Below are positions 56,550-64,000 of a stretch of DNA of 64,000 nucleotides, one piece after another (within the stretch, counting starts at the first letter, position 1; each line of letters starts with the position of its first letter). The notes beneath the pieces were generated by a model. The model did not search any database and was not told where the DNA came from. It saw only the letters and a list, made by a program, of their open reading frames with translations. The DNA is from Spiractinospora alimapuensis (GTDB taxonomy: Bacteria > Actinomycetota > Actinomycetes > Streptosporangiales > Streptosporangiaceae), in assembly GCF_018437505.1 (NCBI RefSeq), contig NZ_CP072467.1, positions 1,860,001 to 1,924,000 of the forward strand, given 5' to 3'. A program made the translations under genes and the position numbers.

Positions 56550-57169
56550 GCGTCCTCCTCCTTGTCGGTGAAGGCCACTGACCGGGCGACGGTTCCCACG
56601 GCCTCCCCCAGGTCGACGGAGTCGTCGCGCGCGCTCAGCACCAACTGCGCGGCCGACCGTCCGTTCGGGGCGGGGTACAGAACCGCCACCCCCGCGTGCT
56701 CCCCGTTCTCGACGGCCCCGGTCAATCCATCGACTCCCTGACCCGAGGTGATGCGCGACGGATCGCCCAGCCGAACGTCGGCGTCCCTCGTTCGGAGGAT
56801 GTCCTCGAATCCCTCCCACAGGCGGTTGGCGTCGGCCTCCATGGTCCCGGCGAGGTTCACCGGCACGGCCTGCAGTTCGAGCGAGTCGCGGACGAACAAT
56901 TGGCCGTCTCCGGCGATCTTCCTCCCGTCGAGGTCACGCACCCAACCGTCCTCGGTCAGGGTCAGCGCCATCCGGTTCTCCGGAGTGTCGCTGAGAACGA
57001 TCTCCGTGCCCGCGCGCACCGGCTGCTCTCCCGGAAGGAAGGAGTTGGCCACCAGTGACCCGCTGACCAATACGGCTGCCGTGGCCAGTGCTACGCCCAT
57101 CGCCACCCAGGGGCGATTTCGCGCCCCTGGGACCGTCTCTCTCGACTCCACCACTCCGCGTACCCCCAC
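56546..57169 (-). CDS. Membrane-anchored protein of unknown function in the PrsW operon
   Basis: 207 residues: one N-terminal transmembrane helix (VAMGVALATAAVLVSGSLVA) and an extracytoplasmic domain with LSDTPENRMALTLTEDGWVR and VAVLYPAPNGRSAAQLVLSA. I recognise no family. GTG 57169 is chosen because the segment up to ATG 57241 is AT-rich and not coding-like; the real start is uncertain. Its stop overlaps the PrsW start, so it might be the protease's substrate or partner (inference). Confidence 0.7.
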   Translation of the reverse strand: MGVRGVVESRETVPGARNRPWVAMGVALATAAVLVSGSLVANSFLPGEQPVRAGTEIVLSDTPENRMALTLTEDGWVRDLDGRKIAGDGQLFVRDSLELQAVPVNLAGTMEADANRLWEGFEDILRTRDADVRLGDPSRITSGQGVDGLTGAVENGEHAGVAVLYPAPNGRSAAQLVLSARDDSVDLGEAVGTVARSVAFTDKEEDA

Positions 57170-57417
57170 ATGACAATTGGGAATTTTCTTCGCAGATGAG
57201 ACAGGTCGAGTGTTGTCCCCCACAAGGCACCGCGCACTCATTTGACGGTTAATTCACCCATTCATGGAGAAACGCGGCATCAGTTCGGTGCGAACTTTCC
57301 CTGAGCGACACCTCACCTGACCCCACGGTGACCGAGGTGATTCGGCGAGGCCCTACACGGCGACAGTCTCTCTGGGCACGGCCGCGAGGTCTCGGGCCCG
57401 GAGCGACCGCCCAGCCG

Positions 57418-58056
57418 CTAGGGATTCGACCGCACGGCGGTCACCGCGGTGCGGATCGCGTTCCTGAGCTCGGGGGCCGCCTCGTCGAAACGCCGCTGGA
57501 GGAGGGTGAGTGTCGCCCGATATCGGCTGCGCTCCTTCGGTCCCACGAGGCTCCATACGTCCGCCTCGGCCGCGATCACGATCATGGCGATGTCCTCGAA
57601 GGGTGCCGTCGCCGCGTCGCGTCCACCGAGCAGGACCTCGCGTGTCTCCTCCCGGAGCGCCGCGACCCGCTCCGGGTGATTGAGCGTCACGGTGCGCGTC
57701 GGGAAGAGGCCCAGGGCCCGGCCGCGGGTCACCGTGACGGCGCCGCGTGCGAGGAGCTCCCCCTGCACCAGTTTCTCCGCCTCCGCCATCCGAAGGTAGA
57801 GGGCCGTGATCATGTGACGGGGTCTGTCCGGGGGGATGTCGGACAGGATCGCCGCCAGGAACGGGTCGACCGGTGGCGGCGACGGTGTGCGCACGGCGGA
57901 TCCGTCGGGCCCGTGGAGCCATCCGCCGACCGTCAGCTCCGCCAGGGCCGCCGCGCTGAGAAGTTGCCCCCGGTAGCCGGTGCTCACCGAGTCGAAGCGC
58001 TTGCGGTCGAGGTCGTAGCTAAGGAGATAGAGCCGTTGCGGCAGTGTCAGGTCCAC
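57418..58056 (-). CDS. GPP34 (Golgi phosphoprotein 3)-like family protein
   Basis: 212 residues. Opening LTLPQRLYLLSYDLDRKRF and the family pattern LLSAAALAELTVGGWL are characteristic of GPP34/GPP3; eukaryotic GPP34 binds PI4P at Golgi membranes, while bacterial members are uncharacterised and common in actinobacteria. GTG 58056 with AAGGA about six bases upstream; the frame extends to 58389 without support. Downstream of the ABC-2 permease gene on the same strand (109-bp gap). Confidence 0.87.
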   Translation of the reverse strand: MDLTLPQRLYLLSYDLDRKRFDSVSTGYRGQLLSAAALAELTVGGWLHGPDGSAVRTPSPPPVDPFLAAILSDIPPDRPRHMITALYLRMAEAEKLVQGELLARGAVTVTRGRALGLFPTRTVTLNHPERVAALREETREVLLGGRDAATAPFEDIAMIVIAAEADVWSLVGPKERSRYRATLTLLQRRFDEAAPELRNAIRTAVTAVRSNP

Positions 58057-58165
58057 GCGTGTTCCTTGGTGTCGTCTCCGTGCGGTGGTCAGTTCTTCGG
58101 CGCGCCGGCGTGGCCCCAGACGGGGATACCCGGCGGCGTCGCCACGGGCACCCGCGCCGGTTTGC

Positions 58166-58882
58166 CTAACGGCGCGGTTCCCAGCGGAAGATCCGCGCGG
58201 CCAGAGCCACGGCCACGACGACCCAGCCCAGGGTGGGCGCGAGGAGGACCAACGAGTCCGCGACCGCGACGCCGCCGTTCCAGGCGTTGACGACGAGTTC
58301 GCTCGCAGCACCGCCGGGGAGCAGCCGCTTGACCACGGTGAGCTCCTCAGTGCCGGTGAAGGCGACCCAGCCGGAAACGCCGAGGACACCGATCAGGATG
58401 GGCAGCGTCGTGACCTGGGCGTGATCGGGTGAGTTGGTGACACCCGCCGTGGCCAACCCGAGGCCCAGCATCATGACGACCGTCGCGGCCGTGGCCGCCG
58501 CGAGCAGGGGAACGTTCGCCGGAGCGCCCGCGATCACCGACAGGACCGTCAGCATGACGGCCACCTGTACCAGGGTGATGACGGATACCGGGAGCAGGAG
58601 TCCGGACAGGATGGTGGGATCGCCCGCCGCCGTGGAACGCAACCGCTTGAGGAAGAGGTTCTGGCGACGGGAGGCGAGCGTGGTCACGGTGGTGGTGTAG
58701 AGGCCCATCGTCACCACGAGGAACATCAGGACGGCGGCGACAGCCCCCAGGGGCAGTCCCGGGATCGTCTCGTGCAGGTAGATGTAGAGGGCGCTGAACG
58801 CCACGGGTAGTACGAGCATGGTGACCAGAACCAGGCGGTTCCTGAAGATCTGGATGAGTTCACCGTGTGCGATCGCGAGCAT
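58166..58882 (-). CDS. ABC-2 type transporter permease
   Basis: 238 residues with six transmembrane helices: IFRNRLVLVTMLVLPVAFSALY opens the typical ABC-2 membrane domain; GLATAGVTNSPDHAQVTTLP and VVKRLLPGGAASELV are the usual permease loop pattern. ATG 58882 with AAGGA upstream; the frame to 59071 overlaps the ATPase gene and is rejected. Pairs with the ATPase gene 37 bp away; together they resemble DrrAB-type exporters of lipophilic drugs. Confidence 0.9.
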   Translation of the reverse strand: MLAIAHGELIQIFRNRLVLVTMLVLPVAFSALYIYLHETIPGLPLGAVAAVLMFLVVTMGLYTTTVTTLASRRQNLFLKRLRSTAAGDPTILSGLLLPVSVITLVQVAVMLTVLSVIAGAPANVPLLAAATAATVVMMLGLGLATAGVTNSPDHAQVTTLPILIGVLGVSGWVAFTGTEELTVVKRLLPGGAASELVVNAWNGGVAVADSLVLLAPTLGWVVVAVALAARIFRWEPRR

Positions 58883-58919
58883 GGTGTCGGTCCTTCCGGT
58901 GTGGGACGAAGGGGGCTGG

Positions 58920-59804
58920 TCACTCGTTGCCGATGGAGCGGAAGACGTCGTCGAGTCGGGTGGGTCCGGCCTCGAGTCCTTGAAGCTCCACACCGTGGTC
59001 CTGCGCCCAGGCAAGGAGTGTGTACAGGTCCTTCTGCAGAGCGACGGTCTCGACGTGAAGCGTTCCGTCACCCGCGGCGGCGGCCTGGATCGGCGGGGCG
59101 GGCGCGGACGCCGAGAGCGAGAAGCTGATCGTTCCGGGCAGGGTGCGGGTCAGTTCGGCGACCGTGCCCTCCTGGCGCAACACGCCTCGGTGCATGAGAC
59201 CGATGCGGTCGGCGCGCTGCTGGGCCTCCTCCAGGTAGTGCGTGGTGAGCACGACGGTGGACCCCGCATCGCGCAGCGTGTCGACGGCGTTCCACAGGTC
59301 GTCGCGGGACTGGATGTCCAGGCCGGTGGTCGGCTCGTCCAGGAACACCAGCTCCGGCGTTCCGTACACCGCGGTCGCGAAGTCCAGGCGCCGCTTCTCA
59401 CCGCCCGAGAGCTGGGACACCGTCGTGTCGGCCTTGCGGGTGAGGTCGACGACGTCCAGGACGCGGCGCACGCTGTCGGTTCGCTCGGTGAGTGCGCCGA
59501 TCAACCGGACGGACTCCCGAACGGTGAGGTCCGGGGAGAACCCGCTCTCCTGCAGCATGATCCCCATCCGGGGGCGCACGGCCCGCCGGTCGCGGGGGTT
59601 GTGTCCGAAGACCCGCACCGTCCCGGAGGTGGCGACGCGGTGGCCCTCGATGGTCTCCAGCGCGGAGGTCTTGCCCGCGCCGTTCGTGCCGAGCAGGGCG
59701 TAGAGCTCGCCGCGCCGCACCTGGAACGAGAGGTCGCGCACGGCGTGGAAGTCGCCGTAGGTGAGATTGAGCTGGTCGACGTCGATGACGGGCGTAGTGG
59801 TCAT
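58920..59804 (-). CDS. ABC transporter ATP-binding protein (DrrA-like)
   Basis: 294 residues. Walker A LLGTNGAGKTSALETIEGH, Q-loop MLQESGFSPD, signature LSGGEKRRLDF, Walker B LVFLDEPTTGLD and switch His TTHYLEEA are all present. The C-terminal about 75 residues are the DrrA-type extension. ATG 59804 by family start. Operon with the permease; divergent histidine kinase 197 bp away is a likely controller. Confidence 0.95.
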   Translation of the reverse strand: MTTTPVIDVDQLNLTYGDFHAVRDLSFQVRRGELYALLGTNGAGKTSALETIEGHRVATSGTVRVFGHNPRDRRAVRPRMGIMLQESGFSPDLTVRESVRLIGALTERTDSVRRVLDVVDLTRKADTTVSQLSGGEKRRLDFATAVYGTPELVFLDEPTTGLDIQSRDDLWNAVDTLRDAGSTVVLTTHYLEEAQQRADRIGLMHRGVLRQEGTVAELTRTLPGTISFSLSASAPAPPIQAAAAGDGTLHVETVALQKDLYTLLAWAQDHGVELQGLEAGPTRLDDVFRSIGNE

Positions 59805-59975
59805 GTCATCGATTCCAGCCGCGACGGCCCCTCACGCACAGTGGCGCCACGTCACCAGTTCGGTGTGACAACACGCCCCGCGAAACCATGACGTGGTGTC
59901 ACTGGTGGCGGACCGGAGCCAGGACGATACTGGATGTCGCCCCACGCCCTGACCGCCACCGGAAGGCCCGCCACC

Positions 59976-60005
59976 ATGACCACCCCGCACCCACGCACCC
60001 CATGA
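59976..60005 (+). CDS. Candidate nine-residue leader peptide upstream of the histidine kinase
   Basis: ATG ACC ... CCA TGA encodes MTTPHPRTP. GGAAGG lies nine bases before its ATG, whereas the kinase ATG at 60002 has no ribosome-binding site. The stop overlaps the kinase ATG (ATGA), so translation could be coupled. Too short for a family. Confidence 0.35.
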   Translation: MTTPHPRTP

Positions 60006-61159
60006 CGACGGAGCAGGCGCGGGACACGCAGGTGCGGCTCCGCAAACTCACGGCGTCGATGGTGACGGGCGCGATCTCCGCCATCGGTGCCCTCCAGGTG
60101 GCGAGCGACGCCGACAGCGTCGGGGACGGGCTCATCCTCGGCGCGGGCGTACTCGCGACCTTGGTGGTCCTGACCGGATGGGCCTCGGGATGGCTGTTCC
60201 GGGTCCTCCTCCCGGGGCTGGTCGCCACCGCCGCGGTGTGGCTGCTGGGCGTGCTGCTGGTGGACGCTCCGACCGCGTCCTACGGGTTCGCGATCGTGGC
60301 CACGATCGCGGTCGTCCAGTTGCCGACTCATCGACAGGCGGTGATCAGCGGCGTCGTCGCCTTCGTCCTCGCCGGGCTGGTGGCGAAACTCCTCGTGTCC
60401 GACGTGACGATTCTTGAGCTGGTGGTCCAGTACCTCCTCGTCTCCGCCGCCGTCTCCGTCGGCGGGGTGGTCCTCACCCTCCTTCTCTCCGTGGTCCAGG
60501 GCGTCATCGGGGAGTTGGAGAAGGCCCGGGAGCGGGAGGCGGAGCTGGCCGTGATGCGGGAGCGGGTGCGGTTCGCCGGGGACCTGCACGACATCCAGGG
60601 CCACACCCTCCACGTGGTGAAACTCAAGATCACACTGGCGCGGCGGCTTCTGCACAGCGACCTCGCACGCGTCGAGCGGGAACTGCGGGAAGTGCACGGG
60701 CTGGTCGGCGACACCATCACCGAGACGCGGGACCTCGCCTACGCCGAACGGCGGCTCAACCTGTCCGCGGAACTGGAGAACGCCAAGAACCTCTTCGAGG
60801 CGGCGGGGATCCGGGTGAGCGTTGACCGAAGCGCGACAGCCGACCCGCACCTGAGCGAGATGCTCGGCCAGGTACTCCGCGAGACGACCACCAACATCCT
60901 GCGGCACTCCGAGGCGACACGGGTGTGGATCACCCAGTCGCGGGCGGGGCTGGCCATCGTCAACGACGGCGCGCCGGCCGGTGACACGGTTCCGGAGCTT
61001 CGTGGGCTGTCGACGCTCACCGCGCGGGTGGCGGGCGACGGCGGCGAGCTGACAGTGGAGCGGCGGGACGGGCGGTTCCACACCTCGGTGACCTATCCTG
61101 CCCGCCCCACGCCAGGCATCGAGGCCGGCGATCGACCGACACGGGAGGATGACCGATGA
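60002..61159 (+). CDS. Sensor histidine kinase (DesK type)
   Basis: 385 residues. About six transmembrane helices in the first 170 residues, then a dimerisation/phosphoacceptor domain with AGDLHDIQGHTLHVVKL (His about 195) and a HATPase domain with TTTNILRHSEAT and LSTLTARVAGDGG. The protein shows a shortened G-box region. It is divergent from the ABC-2 exporter and overlaps its response regulator by ATGA, a standard antimicrobial-response layout. The ATG at 60002 has no ribosome-binding site but overlaps a candidate leader peptide stop. Confidence 0.9.
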   Translation: MTTEQARDTQVRLRKLTASMVTGAISAIGALQVASDADSVGDGLILGAGVLATLVVLTGWASGWLFRVLLPGLVATAAVWLLGVLLVDAPTASYGFAIVATIAVVQLPTHRQAVISGVVAFVLAGLVAKLLVSDVTILELVVQYLLVSAAVSVGGVVLTLLLSVVQGVIGELEKAREREAELAVMRERVRFAGDLHDIQGHTLHVVKLKITLARRLLHSDLARVERELREVHGLVGDTITETRDLAYAERRLNLSAELENAKNLFEAAGIRVSVDRSATADPHLSEMLGQVLRETTTNILRHSEATRVWITQSRAGLAIVNDGAPAGDTVPELRGLSTLTARVAGDGGELTVERRDGRFHTSVTYPARPTPGIEAGDRPTREDDR

Positions 61160-61758
61160 CCAGCGTGGTACTCGCCGACGACGAGGTCCTGCTCCGGAGC
61201 GCGATGGCCTCCCTCCTCCCCCTCGAGGGCGACGTCACCGTGCTCGGCGAGGCCCACGACGGCGAGTCCGCCATCCGGGAGACACTGCGGCATCGGCCCG
61301 ACGTGCTCGTCATCGACCTGGAGATGCCGGGGGTCGACGGGCTGGGTGCCGTCGCGGCGATTCGTCGAGAACTACCGGACCAGGTGATCCTCATGCTCAC
61401 CCGCCACGCTCGCCCCGGCGTCCTGCGCAAGGCCCTCAAGTTGGGCGTCCAGGGGTTCGTCAGCAAGTCGGCCGACCCCGGCCACATCACCACCGTGATC
61501 GCGACCCTGCACAGCGGCAAGCGATGGATCGACCCGGACGTGTCCGCCCTCGCCATCATCGACGACTGCCCACTGACCGACCGGGAGATCGACGTGCTGC
61601 GAGTCACGAGGGACGGATATTCCGTCGCCGACATCGCCGCCCAACTGCACCTTGCCGAGGGGACGGTGCGAAACTACCTCTCCAGCGCCATGACGAAGAC
61701 GGGTTCCCGTACGCGTCATGAGGCGGCGCGCTACGCCCACGAGCACGACTGGCTGTGA
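61156..61758 (+). CDS. LuxR/NarL family response regulator
   Basis: 200 residues. Receiver with VVLADDE pocket and phospho-acceptor Asp54 in VIDLEMPGVDG, switch Thr (MLTRHA) and Lys (FVSKSADPG); LuxR HTH LTDREIDVLRVTRDGYSVAD, LAEGTVRNYLSS. ATG overlaps the kinase stop. Expected to control the divergent ABC-2 exporter genes. Confidence 0.93.
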   Translation: MTSVVLADDEVLLRSAMASLLPLEGDVTVLGEAHDGESAIRETLRHRPDVLVIDLEMPGVDGLGAVAAIRRELPDQVILMLTRHARPGVLRKALKLGVQGFVSKSADPGHITTVIATLHSGKRWIDPDVSALAIIDDCPLTDREIDVLRVTRDGYSVADIAAQLHLAEGTVRNYLSSAMTKTGSRTRHEAARYAHEHDWL

Positions 61759-61825
61759 GGCCTGGCCCCGCCGATGTGGCAATGTGACAGCGGACCCGGC
61801 CCCGAGCGTTGAACCCGGAGTTCTC

Positions 61826-62326
61826 GTGCCACACCGCCACCTGAACTACACCCGCCCCGGAGCGACCCGCCTCCCGCATCCTCCCCGTGGCTTCACCCCC
61901 ACCCGCCGCGCCAACGTCCTTGGCCACGGCCGGGAGTTCTTCACCCAAGCCGCCACGGCCCTCATGGCGTGGGAACTCCACCACCGCGCCGGCCTCCGCG
62001 TCCACCCCACCACCCCCCACGCCGAGGAGGGCGCCGAAGTCCTCCTCACCCTCGGCATCGGCCCCCTCGCCATCCCCGCCCCCTGCCGCGTCGTCTACAC
62101 CATCGACGAACCCCGCCGCCAGGGCTACGCCTACGGCACCCTCGACGGCCACCCCGAACAGGGCGAGGAACTCTTCTGCCTCCACCATCTCCCCGACGAC
62201 CGCGTGGTCCTCACCATCACAGCCTTCTCCCGCCCCACCCTCTGGTGGAGCCGCCTAGGCGCGCCCGTGAGCCGGCTCGTCCAGAAGTCGATCACGGAGA
62301 GGTACCTCAGGGTGCTGGAGGGATAG
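61826..62326 (+). CDS. DUF1990 family protein
   Basis: 166 residues. Recognised by HLNYTRPGATRLPHPPRGF, LGHGREFFTQAATALMAWEL-type opening and the C-terminal GTLDGHPEQGEELFCLHHLPD, WSRLGAPVSRLVQKSITERYLRVL (landmarks only). The fold is likely START/lipocalin-like ligand-binding; function unknown. GTG 61826 is chosen because GGAG lies five bases upstream; the frame starts at 61718. Confidence 0.85.
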   Translation: MPHRHLNYTRPGATRLPHPPRGFTPTRRANVLGHGREFFTQAATALMAWELHHRAGLRVHPTTPHAEEGAEVLLTLGIGPLAIPAPCRVVYTIDEPRRQGYAYGTLDGHPEQGEELFCLHHLPDDRVVLTITAFSRPTLWWSRLGAPVSRLVQKSITERYLRVLEG

Positions 62327-62406
62327 GGACGCGAATATCCCCTACGTGGCCTTGGCACGTGGAGCATGTTCCGGCGGGTGGACTCGATGCGGCGGCGTAC
62401 GTGAAT

Positions 62407-62436
62407 GGGGCCCGCGGACTCTTGTCCATGGGCCCC
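62407..62436. terminator. Weak hairpin between convergent genes
   Basis: GGGGCCC (62407-62413) and GGGCCCC (62430-62436) with a 16-nt loop between the DUF1990 gene and the convergent MFS gene. Confidence 0.3.
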
Positions 62437-62453
62437 TCCACATCTCCCGGTGC

Positions 62454-63986
62454 CTACACCAGCCGGGCGTGGCGTAGGCGCCACAGGACGACCGCGATGG
62501 CGAGGGCCGCGATCACGGAGCCGAAGATGAAGGCTCCCTGGGTGGCGAGGGTGATGGACTCCGCGGCCGCGTCGACGAGGGTGTCGCCCAAGCCTGCGGG
62601 GAGTCCCTCGGCGACGGAGACCGCGCCTCCGGCGCTTTCCTGGGCGGCGGACAGGTCGCCGCCGGTGACCTCGTTTGGCGCGGAGTCGCCCAGGGACCAG
62701 CGGTAGATCGCGTTGCCGATGCTTCCCACCAGGGCCAGACCGATGGCGTATCCGAAGCCGGAGCTCACGTCGTTCATGGCAGCGGCGGAACCGGCCCGCT
62801 CCTCGGGGGCGACGCTGACGACCAACTGCGCCGCCAGGGTGAGGGCGACCGCCGCGCCGGCGGAGAGCACGGCGAGTCCCACGAGGATTGGCCACACGAC
62901 CCCTGTTCGCAGGGCGACGATCACCACCGCCGCGCCGGCGACCGCGACCGCGAGGCCCGCGGACAGGGCGACGGCGGGGCGGAGGAACCGGGTGATGACG
63001 GGGACGAGCATCGTGGTGACGATGGAGGCCACGGCGGGAACCACAAGCAGCAATCCGACCCGGGCGGGGCTCAGGCCCAGGGACACCTGCAGGTGCTGGG
63101 TCATGAAGAGGTCCGTCGCGCCGAAGGCAAGCAGCGACAGCAGACCGACCAGCAGCGCCGCGGGGACACTGGGGCTGGTGAAGAAGCGCAGGTCCAGCAG
63201 CGGGTCGGCGAGGCGGCGCTGACGACGGATGAACATGGCGCCGAGAACGAGGCCGACCACGACCGACGCGACGTAGAGCGGCTTGACGCCGTAGGCTGCG
63301 CTCTCCTGCAGTCCGAAGATCAAGGCCATGACTCCGCCGACGGACAACGCGATGCTCACGGCGTCCAGGCGGCCGACGAGTGGGTCACGGTAGGCGGGCA
63401 GCAGGAAGGGTGCCGCGACGAGGACCACGATCGCGACGGGAACGTTCGCGAGGAAAACCGAGCCCCACCAGAAGTACTCCAACAGGACTCCGCCCAGAGG
63501 TGGGCCGAGGGCGGCTCCGCCGGAGAAGGAGGTCATGACGGTGGCGAACGCGACGCCGAACTGCTTGGGGTCGGGGAACATCGTGCGCAGCAGGCCGATG
63601 GCCGACGGCATGGCGGTCGCCGCCGCGACCCCGAGCAGGGCCCGCATGGCGATCAACATCTCCGCGCTCGTGGAGAAGGCCGCGACCAGGGACGCGGTGC
63701 CGTAGGCGGCGACGCCGATCATGAGCAGCCGGCGACGTCCGATGAGGTCGGTGAGACGGCCCATGGTGAGGACCAGGCCGGCCGCGAGGAACTCTCCCAC
63801 GTGCAGCGTCCACAGCAGTTGCGCACCAGTGGGGTTGAGGTCCGCCGTGATGGACGGAATGGCGATGAACAGCACCGACATGTCGGTGGCCAGCATGAAG
63901 ACGGGGAGTGTCAGCACCGCCAGACCGAACCAGGCCCGCAGCGGCGCCTTGGGAGGTGCCTCGGTCTCGGTGTCGATGGTGGTCAT
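62454..63986 (-). CDS. MFS transporter, DHA2 (14-helix) drug exporter
   Basis: 510 residues with about fourteen hydrophobic helices, the DHA2/QacA-like plan. Motif landmarks: VLFIAIPSITADLNPTGAQL, LTDLIGRRRLLMIGVAAYG (motif A) and GPPLGGVLLEYFWWGSVFLAN (motif C/D). Two extra central helices divide the halves. The start ATG 63986 is 14 bp from the window edge, so its promoter and regulator lie outside. Substrate unknown; typically quaternary ammonium or antibiotics. Confidence 0.92.
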   Translation of the reverse strand: MTTIDTETEAPPKAPLRAWFGLAVLTLPVFMLATDMSVLFIAIPSITADLNPTGAQLLWTLHVGEFLAAGLVLTMGRLTDLIGRRRLLMIGVAAYGTASLVAAFSTSAEMLIAMRALLGVAAATAMPSAIGLLRTMFPDPKQFGVAFATVMTSFSGGAALGPPLGGVLLEYFWWGSVFLANVPVAIVVLVAAPFLLPAYRDPLVGRLDAVSIALSVGGVMALIFGLQESAAYGVKPLYVASVVVGLVLGAMFIRRQRRLADPLLDLRFFTSPSVPAALLVGLLSLLAFGATDLFMTQHLQVSLGLSPARVGLLLVVPAVASIVTTMLVPVITRFLRPAVALSAGLAVAVAGAAVVIVALRTGVVWPILVGLAVLSAGAAVALTLAAQLVVSVAPEERAGSAAAMNDVSSGFGYAIGLALVGSIGNAIYRWSLGDSAPNEVTGGDLSAAQESAGGAVSVAEGLPAGLGDTLVDAAAESITLATQGAFIFGSVIAALAIAVVLWRLRHARLV

Positions 63987-64000
63987 CTCGATGGTCCTTT

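Overview
The window is strongly GC-rich with the codon use, short gene gaps, many TetR/MarR/GntR regulators and leaderless-type starts (TANNNT 6-7 nt before the start codon) of a filamentous actinobacterium. Gene content (substrate-binding/VWA twins, DUF2510 protein, actinobacterial-type Tad pilus genes without outer-membrane secretin, oligoribonuclease next to tRNA-His) suggests the Nocardiopsaceae/Streptosporangiales, but the genus is an inference. I see no insertion sequence, prophage, CRISPR array or replication origin.

Layout. 1-3.5 kb: branched-chain-amino-acid-type ABC importer (permeases and lipoprotein binding protein) divergent from an IclR regulator. 4-6 kb: TetR/MFS efflux pair with visible operators. 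6-17 kb: cell-envelope and secreted proteins: NlpC/P60 hydrolase, a hydroxyacid dehydrogenase, a subtilisin-inhibitor-like protein, two tandem substrate-binding/VWA membrane proteins, an amidase-like protein that has lost its zinc ligands, and a DUF2510 protein with nine Thr-containing repeats. 17-18 kb: oligoribonuclease and tRNA-His. 18-33 kb: many small metabolic/stress units, most controlled by an adjacent regulator with a recognisable dyad operator (MarR/oxidoreductase, TetR/membrane protein, imine-reductase-like enzyme, TetR/HXXEE protein, ArsR/SulP, TetR/MFS).

34-46.6 kb is the most remarkable region: a complete-looking Tad (Flp) pilus locus. Order: zinc-ribbon protein of unknown function, CpaB-like SAF protein, a 60-residue ORF, a TadZ/CpaE ATPase fused in frame to a TadE pseudopilin, a second TadE-like pseudopilin, CpaF/TadA ATPase, TadB, TadC, a histidine kinase/response regulator pair, Flp-type pilin, a TadG-like protein fused to a lysozyme-like (transglycosylase) domain, an OmpA-domain lipoprotein and a secreted protein related to that lipoprotein's middle domain. 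Start/stop overlaps bind much of it into an operon. The domain fusions suggest that pilus assembly is physically coupled to peptidoglycan remodelling and anchoring; no prepilin peptidase is in the window.

46.6-64 kb: two similar modules in which a small GntR regulator is divergent from small proteins carrying a CxLPxGHRxxH motif (46.6-47.4 and 53.9-55.4 kb); a prenylcysteine-methyltransferase-like protein; an SDR/VC0807 pair with its TetR; a P450-ferredoxin pair with its TetR; a lipoprotein; a PrsW-family membrane protease operon; a GPP34 protein; an ABC-2 drug-type exporter divergent from a DesK-type two-component system; a DUF1990 protein; and a 14-helix MFS exporter at the right edge. All functional calls come from reading the translated sequence and recalled family features; no database search was run.
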